From Voacanga thouarsii (Eukaryota > Streptophyta > Magnoliopsida > Gentianales > Apocynaceae): a stretch of 64,000 bases of DNA. Positions 22,810 through 34,689 of this stretch are shown here, one piece after another. Within the stretch, counting starts at the first letter, position 1; every line of letters starts with the position of its first letter. The stretch covers positions 3,057,736 to 3,121,735 of the forward strand of contig JANUWF010003375.1 in NCBI GenBank assembly GCA_026120185.1. The letters are read 5' to 3'. The translations under genes were made by a program, and so were the position numbers. The notes beneath the pieces are model-generated. The model saw nothing but the letters and a program-made list of their open reading frames with translations, was not told the origin of the DNA and ran no database searches.

Positions 22810-25800
22810 TGTAATACCCTACCCAAAACAACCTTTGACTATGGGAAAAAAAAAAAGTCATGCATTGCATAGCATCTTGCATTTTATGTGGTAGCTAGAA
22901 TAATTTTATTTGCATGGATGCATGTGAATTTTTCTGTTGCTCTTGCATTTGAATTAATTGATGTGAAATAGTTGTGTTGTTAAAGACTTGTTTAAGGGAG
23001 GTTTGCTCGAAGATTTGGAAGGATGAGTATTGGGGTGGTAAGAACTTCTTGTAGAAAAATTAGCATTGGAGTTGTTTTGGAATAGCGGGGAGGTTGGTGA
23101 TTTCCTTTGGTGACCTGAGTTCGAATCCTACCTTTTGTGAAGTAAGTTTCTCTTCTTGAAATTCTTTTCTTTAGACCGTTTCTTATCTTGGCCGAAAAAG
23201 AATCTAGCTACCCTAGAGAATTTTAGTATTTTTACTCCAAGGAAATAAGTTTCTATATTTATTTCCTAAAATCAAGGACTTTGATGTGAATAAAGTTCAC
23301 CTTTAATTTTCAGCTTGTGTTCCTTAGGATTTTCGAAAAAACCCCTAGCTAGGAGCTACTTTGAAGAATTTCAAGTAGTATAAAACTCTTCTTGATGAAT
23401 ATTAGAGTTAGGGAATTTATTAGGGAAAAACCTTATTTTACCTCTTCAAGAATTCTAGCCATAATCCTTTTATTTATTTAATTGTTTTAGAGAAATATTT
23501 TAGCTAAAGTCTTAGATATTTTCTTTGGGTTTAAATGCCACTTCCATAGGAGTAAGACTCTATATTTAACTCCTAAGTTTAAGGATTTTAGCTAAGGATG
23601 AAATTTGTTTTATTTTCAACTTTTGTTCCCTTGAATTTTCGGAAACCATAAGCTGGAAATATTCTAGAAATTTTTCCAGATTTTGTCCGCCACCTTGGAG
23701 CACCTTTAGCTCAATCCAAACTCTTCTAGGACTAGAGGAAATCCTATCCAAATCCTTGGTAAAACTAGATTTTATTTCAATCCAAATTCAACTAGGATTT
23801 CTTCCTTTTCCTAGCTAAATTTCGGCAACTTTGTATCTACATAAGCTATCCGAAATTCCAGCCATCTTTAGCAACAATCCAACTCTGAAAATCCTAGCTC
23901 AAAACACCTAGAACACTCCTTAATAATTCAACTACCTTAGCTGCACAAAACCAGAATTTCTATCACAAAAAATTACTGATTTTTGGCAGCTTGGAAACCA
24001 GAAAAATTCGGTCAGCTTGCACAGAATTTTCGTCCAGCTGTGCACTCCAAAACACACGAAATTTTGCACTCCAAAACCTATCAAAACTCCTTGTTGAGTA
24101 AGACAATTTCAGCGCCCAAAACCCTCACCTTTTCCCTGGAAATTTTGGCAAAATTACAGCCTGAACAATCCAGAATTTCTTCTCCTTTTGTTCAGCGATT
24201 TCGCACAGCTTGCACAGGATTTTTCAGTCATCAACATCCACTCAAACTCTTCCTTGTTTGGCCCAAAATTCTGAACACATACAGCCCTTCCTTTGAGCAG
24301 TGTTTCGGCCAGCATAGAGGAGCAAATTGCAGAATCTTTTCCTCCATAAAACTCACCTAAAAACCGGCAGCAAGGAGACGCGCGCAAGCTGGAAATTCCA
24401 CCTTTGCTGTCCAAGAAACCTAAAGCCATTAGAAGTCTATCTAAACATCACCATCTAACCCTAAACCAATCTTCTCCAATTTTAAACCATAACCACCGTT
24501 TACCCTTTCCATTCTACACGAAAATTTCAGCAACTTCTCTTTGCAAATTTTCAAGAATACAAGAGTTATTCTAAGCCAAAAGTTGAACACACCTTAAGGT
24601 AAGCACAAACCCTTTCAACCTCTTGATGCCGTTTTCTCTAATGATTCTTTTCTGTTTCTTCTACCCTTAAATCACGTCCTATAGAGGCTGATTTCCTCTT
24701 CTTCCTAAATTTTCGGTCAACCGAAGCAAAGGAGGTAGCTTCTCTCTTCTTCTCAAGCGAACTCGGAACGATCACCATAGGAGCATCGAGACCTCATTAC
24801 CTGGTAGTTGCAAGGTAAGGGAATACCCTCCATTGATGTTGAAAGTAAAGTGTAATGGTGTTTATTAGCGAGATAAACATGTGGTCGTAGTTTTTGATCT
24901 TTGGGGATTGAATAGTTTACTTGGAATTAAATAGGAGATTGCGAATTGTTATGAAAATAAATGGGATTAGAGCATGTTTGAATTAATTGAGACCCTGATC
25001 ATGATATTATATGGTTTAGATCAGGAGGATAATTGAGGAAAGCCAGCTGTGAATTTATCGCATTTATCTGAGGCATATCAAGTAAGTCCTTGCATAAACT
25101 CTTTTATTAAATGTTGTGATGGTAAGTCCTTTTATAAACTATTTTGTTAAAGGTTGTGATGGTGAGTCCATGTTGTGAAGCTTTGTAAAGCTGTTGTTAA
25201 ACTGTGTTTGCCTGTGTTGTAAACGTGGATATTTATTCTTTAAACGGTTTTGTCAAACTAACGGTTTTTAGCAAGAAAACTATTCTTTTTCTTAAATTTT
25301 TAGAAATCTCTTTTAAAGAAAACCACATTTTACAAAGCCAAGGTTTGGAAATATTTTGAATCAGGAATTGACGGATATGTTCGTTGAGTACTCAATAAGG
25401 GTAGGCTAACAATACTAGTCTTGGAGGGCTAGCGTAAGTCTTCTGGCAGGAGGCCACCTCCAGAAGATGAACTCTGCTTGAAAAGGCGACAGTGTTGGTT
25501 GGTCAAGCTAGTCCGAGCTAGCATTATGCCTGAAAGGTATTATTTATATTCCCGGCATGGACACCCGGATAGTTTTGTTGGGTGTAGAGATGGAGGAGTA
25601 TCTCACCCGGTGGGCTGTACACTCACCTTGATCAGAACGCCCAACGTGTGGTAATCTGGTCCGGACAAGGTGCACAAAGTGTGGTGCCTTGGCCAACTTG
25701 TTCTCATGGAGCCCAACGTGTGGTGACATGACTTTTATCCGAGTGGAGGATTTATTTTGTACAAAGTGTGACAATGAGAAAAACCCACTCCTTGCGAAAA

Positions 25801-26219
25801 GAGATTGTTTATGACTTGCCAAATTATTTTTACAAATGTTTTACACTTTGCATACACGTACTATTCAAAACACCATGTGCACACACAGGACTTACTGAGA
25901 TTTATTCTCACACCGTTTTACACCATGTTTTCTGGAGATAGGTTGTGCTAAGTCAGCGGGGCATGTAATAGTTGGAGCTTTTGCTATTTTCTCTATCCGT
26001 TCTAGGAGACATTTATTGCTTATGCTTCTAAACATTATTTTGTTTTATTCCATTTTGCTCCAAGTTGAGCCTGATGTAATAAGAATATTTCTTTATTTAT
26101 CTAAGTTGATCCTTTTGGAGATTGCCTTTATATTTTATACCTCGTTCTAAAGACCCCTTGTCCTACGGGACGGGGCGACATCCCCGCCCTTTTAGGGTAC
26201 GTAGTCCTGGGGTGTTACA
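22810..26219 (+). mobile_element. Solo Tekay-type gypsy LTR, 3.4 kb
   Basis: It runs from TGTAATACCC to GGGTGTTACA, 3410 bases, flanked by the perfect target duplication GTAAG (22805-22809 and 26220-26224). It is inserted in the 3' LTR of element B in opposite orientation. The LTR of element C (58318-61644) is the same subfamily in reverse: shared blocks include the parts around 24360-24600 and 60030-60240. Frames such as 23983-24360 lie in LTR sequence with no domain and are not annotated as genes. Confidence 0.95.
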
Positions 26220-26224
26220 GTAAG

Positions 26225-26925
26225 TCCTGTGTGTGCTCATAAGAAAACATCTCATGTATGCAAATTTTGAACAACTCATAACAAAAGTTTGCAAGTCTAG
26301 AAATTTATCTTTGAACATTGAGTGGTGTTTTATCAGTATTTGTAAAATAAAAGTGCTCAACTTGTAAAGAAATAAACCACTCAAATAATGTTTATTATGA
26401 AACCCTACATCATTGTCATGGCCATGAAACCCTGCATCATGACCATGTACTGTGAAATCTTGCATCACAATACAAGTGGGTGATCCGCCCATTGAGTGAG
26501 ATACTCTTCTATCTTTACTCCCAAACTTACAGGTTGTCCATTTTGGAAATAAATAGTCCACTTGAACTATATTACTAGCTCAGACCGGCCTGACCAACAA
26601 GAACTGGCATCTTGTCCAGGCAAAGTTCACCCCTCAGAGGTGGCCACCTACTGAGAGACTTACCCCGACCTTTCAAAGATTAGTCCTAGTAGTCTACTTT
26701 TATTGAGTACTTAACGTTACATTTATTCCACTTGGAAAGAGCAAAATCAATAAAGCTTTTTCTTTGAAGTAGCAATTATTGTTTTAAGACAATCTTAGTT
26801 AAAAATTGGTTTAAGGAAATTTTAATGTTTTGCTTAGGAAATTATTTGCTTGACTAGAGTTTATTTTATTTTAGCAGAAGGAATAAATTGTCCATAATTG
26901 CATCCCAAAGTACATCTTCCTGTGG
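26225..26925 (-). repeat. 3' LTR of element B, second piece
   Basis: It continues the 22504-22809 LTR after the solo insertion, with the conserved GTCCTGTGTGTGCTC block, the palindrome CTCAG AGGTGGCCACCT A CTGAG at 26633-26655, and GCTCAGACCGGC just upstream. Similarity to the related LTRs fades near 26925. Confidence 0.7.
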
Positions 26926-27006
26926 ACACGCCTCGCACTATAACCTCCAACGTAGGCTGGCTGATCATAGTACATGTCCCGTTATTAATTACATCATTCC
27001 ATTAGT

Positions 27007-27059
27007 TCTAGATTCTGGTGGATTATATTTCTATAAAATATAATCCATCAGGATCTAGA
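27007..27059. repeat. Inverted repeat with stem of about 24 bp
   Basis: TCTAGATTCTGGTGGATTAT and, after a short spacer, its near-complete reverse complement ending GGATCTAGA. A partial third copy of the GGATCTAGAA arm follows at about 27069. Confidence 0.8.
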
Positions 27060-27178
27060 AATTTCTACCAGGATCTAGAACCATAATCATAGTGAATGAA
27101 ATTTTTTATTAATTACATCATTCTGCCAGGAATGATATAATCCACCATAGATATTTTACGGATTTAGAAAATTTTTAC

Positions 27179-27221
27179 GTATAAACCTTGGCATAAAAAA
27201 TTTCTATGCCAAGGTTTATAC
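27179..27221. repeat. Perfect 17-bp inverted repeat, 9-nt loop
   Basis: The arms GTATAAACCTTGGCATA and TATGCCAAGGTTTATAC are exact reverse complements. A degenerate version of the right arm recurs near 27420-27450. Confidence 0.9.
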
Positions 27222-27959
27222 CCTTTGAGAAAATTTTCTCATGGATTAATTTTATTTAAGTTAAGAACTTAATAATTTCAAAAATTTTTCCATTAAAACT
27301 TTCTAGAAATTTTGATCTCAAGTTTTTATTTGACAAAAAATAATTTTCCTTTGCTAAAATGAATTAAAATGGTTTTTCATTTTAACTTACAAAAATTTCT
27401 AAATCCAAAATATTTTCTATGTCAAGGATAAAAACCTTTAAGAAAATAACCAAGGATTAATTTTTGTTTGAGTTAAAAATAACCATTTAATTAAAGAAAA
27501 ATATTTTTCTTTGTCAAATAAAATTTTCCAAAGACTTTTGTCTTTGAGAAAATGTGTACATAGGAATTAAAGTAAATAGCATGCTAGAAAACTATAAATG
27601 TTTTTATGCTTTTCGATTTTTAAACTTAAGTGCTCAAATAATAGAATTCAACACATTAATTAAATTAATTAATGATCTTGTTTAATCCTAATAATCCTTT
27701 CCTATTATTTTTCATGCAAAATATTCAAAGAATATTAACTATTGCAAAAATAATTACTTCGCTTGGTATGGAACAAAAAATAAAAAAGAAATAGCCTAAG
27801 AAAAATAAGGAAATTTTTTTCCTTTTGGTCTTGTGCATCCTCCACACGGGATCATCGCCCCATAGGAAGACCCATGGACCATGAACCACGGGAAGGTGTT
27901 CGCGACCCATGGGTAGCCCCAGGACTCGGTCACAACAGTGATCACATCCTGGGGAGGAT

Positions 27960-27987
27960 GACTTGCATCCTGTCTAGGATGCAAGTC
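27960..27987. repeat. Perfect 12-bp hairpin, 4-nt loop, in GC-rich leader
   Basis: GACTTGCATCCT and AGGATGCAAGTC are exact reverse complements around the loop GTCT. It lies about 480-505 bases downstream of the primer site on the minus-strand transcript. Confidence 0.9.
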
Positions 27988-28464
27988 GTGCCTGCCGAGC
28001 AGAGGATCGACTCGGCACTTGCTGTGGCTCTTGAGTTGTCAGCTTGGCTAAGTTGCTCTTTGGCTCCTCTCCCATTGAGCCACTACTGGTCGGCTCAACT
28101 TGGCTTGGCTCGAGCTGCGGCTCGGTCCTTCTTTCTCTTTTTTTTTTTTTTTTTTTTTGCTGTTTCTTCTATGAATTTTTCCCAGAATGGTTGTACAACT
28201 CTCTTCGCGATCAATCCAAGTAGCCTCTTGTTACATTTTTCAACAAAAACAAGCACCACATCCGCCTATACATTTTCAAATCGGGTTTACACGATTGCTA
28301 AACAAAGTATTAAATTTTATAGAGTTTCCTAAACCTCAACCGTGAGTTGTATCGAGAATTCTACCCATACCAAAACAACGAAGGATCTTAAGCATTCATA
28401 AAAAATAATCTTGCCAAATTTATTTTCTAGCATGCATTATTCCTATGCCATTCAAAGCATCATT

Positions 28465-28476
28465 GCTCTGATACCA
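28465..28476 (-). other. Primer binding site of copia-type element
   Basis: GCTCTGATACCA is the exact reverse complement of TGGTATCAGAGC, the plant initiator tRNA-Met site. It lies two bases from the LTR at 28479, which fixes minus-strand orientation. Confidence 0.93.
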
Positions 28477-28813
28477 CTTGAAGTTAAGAAATCAAATAGA
28501 AGACTTGCATGCTATAGAGACGAAGCCATAACAAAGAAAATGATGCAGAAATAACACAGCGGAAGCATTAAAATATATAGACCTCTGCATGACTTTGATC
28601 TATTTGGCTATGAAAAAGACGAATAAACCATTGGAATGGCCTCTTTTCTTGATGATGATTCCGATTGAAATTCCGCGATCCGTTTGTTTCTTCTAGTTTG
28701 CATGGACGTGGGTTCTTCTTAAGAACTTAGAATATTCCACCATCTATTACTCATTCATTGGTGAAACAACTTAGGCAAGGAAAATCTAGTCTCAAAATAA
28801 TTCTTGAACCTTT

Positions 28814-31142
28814 TGTAACACCCCACCACTTGGCCTAACAGGGCCGAGGATGTCGCCCCGTCCAAAGGACTAGGGGTCTTTATAACTAGGACACACAAAT
28901 AAAAATAAAACAATACTTTGAAATTAAAACTTATTACAACCCAAAAATTCAAGAACAAATCCGAAATAAAATTGTCACTATCAACTCCCAAAGCATTACA
29001 TAAAATAAATAATAGAATATCCTCCAAGTAGGCAACAACTAGCTATTCATCCCCACAGCAGGATCGACCTGAAATCATGGTAAAAAGGGTGATGAGATAA
29101 AAATCTCAGTAAGTCCGTGTGTGCTTTGAGTGTTCAGAAAAATAGTTTGTGAATGCAAAGCGTCAGAACTTCATAAGAAAAATATTGGCAAGCAACAAAC
29201 AATGTTCAAAAGCAAGAGTGGCGTTTTGGTTTTCCTACCATATAGGTACAATAAAATCAACCACTCAAAAAGGCGGCCATGGGTTACCACACGTTGGGCC
29301 CCATAACCATACAACGGTCAGAATGCCACACTTTGTGCAGACTGACAAAAAAGGTAGGTGATCGGCTTACCGGGTAAGATACTCTTCATTCTCTACACCC
29401 AAACAAAATCGGTTGTCCACTTCGGCAACACACAGTCCACATGACTAAAACCTGTTAGCTCAGACCGGCATGACTAAGTACTATTGACGTTTCTCTAAGT
29501 TGAGTTCATCTTCTGGAGGTGGCCTCCTGCCAGAAGACTCACTCTTGCTCTTCAAAACTAGTACTACTAGCCTACCCTTATTGAGTGCTCAACGATGATT
29601 GTCCCACTTGGGAGAAAACTGGTAAAACATAGCTTTACTTGAAAATGGCAACTAAGGGTTTCTAAAGTCCTTGCCAAAAATTAGTTTGAGAAATAGTTTG
29701 GTGTTTGAGTAAAACTGCTTGTTGATTTTCAAATAATTGGTTTGATTGAAATAAGAAAGGAAACTATCCTTAATTGCCTTTACCAATCAGTGTTTACATA
29801 CTTCGAGTTTAGCTTGCCATAGAAACCTTTTACAACAAACAAGTTTTATGTAGGAGCTTACCTGATCCTTTGTTCGAGATAGAATAAAGATCTCCAAAAG
29901 CTGTCCTAACCCCACCTGGGGTAAATATAAACCATAATTAAACTCAAGCCAAAATTTGCTTTCACAAATAATCCTAGTTCATCTTACCACAATCATGACC
30001 CTAGTGTCCTAAGCTTTAAGGCTAGATAATAATTAAAGGGTTTATAAAATAAATCTAACTTAATATTAAAATAACTAGGGTTTGTGAAATAGATACTAAT
30101 AAGTTGTAGGTTTAAAACTTGCTAAAAATAAATTAGGGTTTATTTGGTGAAGGGTCCTAGGCCTTAGATGATATTATTTAAAATAATAATCTATTAATAA
30201 TTAATTGTTAGAAAATAATTGGTAAATAAATAAAATTAATAGTAAATAAATTTTTAATGTATTTGATTAAAAGATAATGAATAGATTTTAATAGTATTTA
30301 TGAATATAAGACTTACAAAATTAATATTTTACCTATTATGATTATTTATATAAAAGGCTTTATTTGATGTTATTATTTTATATAATATCTATATATTTTA
30401 TTTCTTTAATAAAAGCTATCAATTATTTGACTAAAATATCATTATTTTATATAAGAATCAAAATTCACATTTTCCTAGGGTTTTCAAAATTACTAGAAGA
30501 AATTATACTATTAATCATTTTATTGATGAAACAAAATTGATTAACTTAATTAGCTTAGGGACAACAAGGTCATGATCATAATTTCTATTGCTAATCCTAA
30601 TCACGAACATTCACTTTATACCAATCATCAAAACATCCAAACCATGAATAAAAACATAGATCTAAATTTACCAACATATGATCTCAACTCCACTAAACAT
30701 AATCATATGCATGGCCTCAACAATAATACAAGAACATAAACGCTATTCACCAAAGGTGACATAATCTCTAACATGCTTGATTAATCATACTACTCACGAC
30801 ATGAAGACATGCAACAAACCCTAAGACGCCATACATTCAACTCATGCGTCAATCCCAACTCCATCATATACACACATTTATTCATGCTTCAATCTCAACT
30901 CCATCGCAAAACACATCCATTCTCATACTTCAATCCCAACTCCAACACAAAACACATGCTCAAACTTTAATCATAATCCATTCTTTTCCAAAACATTCTA
31001 GAGACATGAATCTAAGATTTAAAGAGAAGGTTGAAGAGGCTTACTTGGATGATGACTACCTTGAAGTCGTTTCAAGAGGAGTCTTACTCTTAGGAGACTT
31101 GATTCGTCCAAGAGAGAAGAAGAAAATATGGTAACCATTCGG

Positions 31143-31202
<60 letters not shown>

Positions 31203-33085
31203 AGTTCATTAGTATATACTCATTAAGGTCGAAGATGGAAGAAGATGGAGATGATTGTTCATGCTTACCTTGAAGGTGTTCTTGAGCCTTCAAGAAAATT
31301 CTGGTTTTTGATCCAAAAGTGAGACTTTGATTTCGGTATTTGATGTTAAAAATTGTAGAAGTGGTTTCGAGGGGTTGAGTAGGTGTGATCTGGAGTTTTT
31401 GGAGAAGATTGGAGAGGTTTGGAGTGGTCTTAGGCGTAAGAATATTAGTAGGTGTTCTTGGTGTTCTTAGTTTGGAGAGAATGGAGAGAGTAGAGAGAGA
31501 GCTGGCTGAAATTTTGTTTGGGAAGGAGTGGCCGACTGTTTGGGAGGGTTTTGGTAATTGAATTTTCTGATTTGAGAGGAAAAGGAAAGCTGGTTGTTTG
31601 AAATCCAAAAAGAATATTTTAGGGAATCAATTTTGGAAACAAATATGGTAAGAAGATCTTGGTTAATGGAGAGCTTTTGGAAGCTTCAATGGCCAGTTGC
31701 TTGGCTGTGATTTTTGCTAAGATGAATGATGTTTGAAGGAGCTTTAGAGTGGCTGAAGATATGGTGTACAATAGTGAAGGAATTTTCTGGTTGTTTGAGG
31801 GTTAAGCTATGGTAGTTTGCTGAAATATCTTGCTGAAAATTTGGACTCCCATTGATGGCTTGATTGGAGTGATTGATGGAGAGATAGAACTCTAGAAAAG
31901 ATGATGGAGCTCAGTTCATGGCTGATCAGGGTGAGTTTGTACAGAAAAATAGGATGAGTTTCGGATAAGGGTGAAGGAGAAACAAGTTGGAAATTCTGAT
32001 CAGGTTTTTCGCAAGCTTGCTGGAATTTCTGGGTAGATTTTTCTGCCATATTTCAGTCAGCTTGTAGGAGGTTTGAAGGGCCATTGGAGGGTCCTTTAAG
32101 GCTGGTTTACAGCCTTCTTTATGGAGGAAAAACTAGGTTGAATTGCTAGTTAAAAAGGTGGAAGAACAGCTGGGTTTTTCGGACTGCTTTGCTGCGAAAG
32201 CTGTCCAGAAATTTTTTTGGTTTGCATAGCTTTTGTGCAGTCCAATTTTGGCCTTGCAATTTCAGACTTCAAGTTGGTCAAATGGCTATTTTTCTGGCAG
32301 ATCTGGGAGGGAAAAATGGCTGAAAATTTCGATATTTGGACTGGTCAAGAAGCTGGAAAAATTTCCAATTTACTACATGAAGAAGATGAACACAACTAGG
32401 TTGGAGTTTTGAAGGTTCAACCATGGAGATTAATTCTCTTGGGAACCTTCTTCAATTCCTCTCCATTTTCGGTCAAGAAGATACCTCACACTTAGACATT
32501 TTCGAACCTTCAAAGCCACAGAACTTTGCTGGAATTTTCTGAAAATAAAATTAGCTTAGATAAATGGAATAACTTAATTGATTAAGAAGTAAGGAAAGCT
32601 AGAGATCAATAAGGATATGAATCCCTTAGAAATTTTTGTAGGGAAAAAGAGTAGGATTAGGACATTTCTTTCATGTCTCCCCTATGACAACACTCCTACT
32701 CCTCCCTAAAGCATATAAGGCCGAAATATAGCCTACCAAGCACAAAATAAAATTTAATCATACTAAAACTCCAATAATGGAATTTGAACTCAAGACCTCA
32801 AGGAATTATTCCAAAGCTCTAACCACTAAACCACAACAACTCTTGTTCTTATTTTCTCTCCCAAATATTTTTCCTACTTAATCCTCAAGCTATCTCCCTA
32901 ATTCCTCCTCAAGCAAAATTACCATTTTACCCTTCTTACTCAACAACCACAATCGAGCCATCTAGGCTACAAATCACATATCCAAGGCACATAAAATCAT
33001 ATTAAAATATATTTATACATGCAAGAAAATATGATATGCATCCCAACCCCCTTACTCTATGGTTAGTTTTAGTTGGGGTTTCACA
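28814..33085 (-). mobile_element. Solo Tekay-type gypsy LTR, 4.3 kb
   Basis: The plus strand runs from TGTAACACCCC to GGGTTTCACA, 4272 bases, with the perfect target duplication CCTTT (28809-28813 and 33086-33090). It is inserted in the copia LTR and has no internal region. It contains the CCACACGTTGGGC and CCACACTTTGTGC motifs (about 29283-29343), the hairpin at 29510-29536, and a GA microsatellite at about 31147-31199. The short frames in this LTR are not genes. Confidence 0.95.
31147..31199. repeat. (GA)n microsatellite in solo LTR
   Basis: About 26 units of GA. Related LTRs carry only short GA runs at the matching place (about 2071-2085 and 35848-35865), so the run expanded in this copy. 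Confidence 0.95.
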
Positions 33086-34689
33086 CCTTTGCTATTGATT
33101 AGCAAAATCAAGAAAACCAAAAAGAGGAAATATGAACGAAAGAGAAGCGAGAAGAAGGAAAAGCTCTTGGTTTCTTTTTTCCGTGTGTATTCTCTGTGTG
33201 TAAAAAACAAAAACGCACGACTTCACCTTTGGATAACCAAAACACCGTGGTTTTGATATTTCAAAACACCTGGAGGCAATTAATAGAAAAGGTTTGACTT
33301 AGCCTAAACTCTTCTGTTCCGTGAATTAAAAAACCCTTTTGGTTCAAGCTATTGGGCCATTAATAATTTATTGTTTTCTTTGGACCCAATGAGCTAAAAA
33401 TAATAACCATTAATTATTTATTTTCTGGGCCTATTAAAATAACCCAATAAATAATTAATGAGTCCAAATGAACTAAAATAATTATTTAAGCTTTTTTATT
33501 AAATAGTTTAGGCCTAGGTTAATTTTCTAATTATTTAATCTGGGCTTAGGCCCTGAATAATTAATCAACCAAATAAGCTAGATAATAAACTTAATTTCTC
33601 TCGTTCTTTTATTTTATTCCAATTCAAAAATAAATTAGACTTCCTGAATAAAATACAATTCTTTTAATTGAGACCATTTCCTCGACCTAAAATTAATTAG
33701 GACTTAAGGGCTATTCTAAGGACTTAAAAGACATATCGCCTTGGCTACTAAAATGACCTAAATACCCCTACTATATAAATAGTTATATTTTACATTTTAA
33801 ATATTTTCTAATATCACTATAAGAAAATATTAACCCCAAGGACAATACTGCATTAGCTATGTTTTCGACCTACAGGTAAAATGACTAAAATACCTCTCTA
33901 CACACCACCGTGCATTTAGAGAGGAAATAGTGTACTAACACCTTTCTAAAAGACATCTACCTTCCTTAGGTTTCTAGTCTAATGATTCACAGCTTCTTGA
34001 AATATTTCTGCTTTCCAAACGAGCTACACTAAAGCAAATATCTAAGTCATGTTCCCTAGGGCTCTGGATAATTATTCAGACTACCATAAGGGGCGATATA
34101 GTATAGAAACTATCTTGTACAAGTCTATCTTGACTAACTAGTTACATAAACCCAACATACAAGTACGTTGGTTTTTCTAAAGAACATCAACTATAGTATA
34201 TCAAAGCATACGCTTTTAGCATCGTCAGACCACCAACTTATACTTATGTTGTAGAGTACAAGTCCACGCTGTAGCAGTAGTAGTCTACGTTTCTATCACT
34301 TAGTACTTTTAGAAACCACTATTACATCTCCAGTTTTACGTATTCGAAATACACTTATGTTATGAAATGAGAAGACTACTTATTGGCTAAAGGTAAGTCG
34401 TTTCCTATTTAGAATTCATAACAAAATAACCTTACCATGATGGGATTCCCATTCTCACCATACGGTCAAGAACAAAAGTTTTTGTGTTAAGTAACCTATG
34501 GTCTATACCTTACTGTGAAAGATCTCCATTCATATGAACTATTTACTTAAACACAATGGGTCTTTTCCAATAAAAATTATGCACAAAAGTAAAGAAGATT
34601 TCACAAATAATTTCTTTAGAAAAATACTTTTATTAATATAAGTCAAAATTACATCAGAAACCTAGTCTAAGAGGGCATACATCCCAACA

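Larger units (their letters stand above)
26926..28464 (-). mobile_element. Non-coding internal region of copia-type element (LARD-like)
   Basis: It lies downstream (minus strand) of the primer site at 28465-28476. No gag or pol motif appears in any frame. It contains three strong inverted repeats (about 27007-27059, 27179-27221 and 27960-27987), an imperfectly duplicated AT-rich block (about 27180-27300 and 27400-27560), and a GC-rich part at about 27840-28125 in otherwise AT-rich DNA. A T-run is at 28138-28158. I infer a non-autonomous large retrotransposon derivative whose left LTR is lost. The exact left boundary is uncertain. Confidence 0.5.
28479..34689 (-). mobile_element. Ty1/copia 5' LTR (family 1) with nested solo gypsy LTR
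   Basis: The plus strand starts TGAAGTTAAGAAATC next to the primer site and ends GGCATACATCCCAACA. Without the nested solo LTR (28814-33085) it is about 1934 bases, close to the solo copy at 6851-8729 (1879 bases) and of the same family. The right flank is ATCTA; no matching left flank was found, in line with a truncated element. Confidence 0.85.

Noticed and set aside
23983..24360. 125-codon open frame in the plus-strand solo LTR
   Set aside because: It lies wholly in the LTR, has a low-complexity composition without domain motifs, and the matching part of the element C LTR does not keep it as a single frame.
27874..28332. 152-codon open frame on the plus strand
   Set aside because: It runs antisense through the GC-rich leader of the copia-type element and includes a phenylalanine run from the T-tract. 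No domain is seen.
28465..28478. Possible tRNA gene from the tRNA-Met match
   Set aside because: Only the 12-base primer match is present; no cloverleaf sequence adjoins it.
31090..31608. 172-codon frame with a Ser-Leu repeat
   Set aside because: The repeat comes from the GA microsatellite in the solo LTR. No recognisable protein features.
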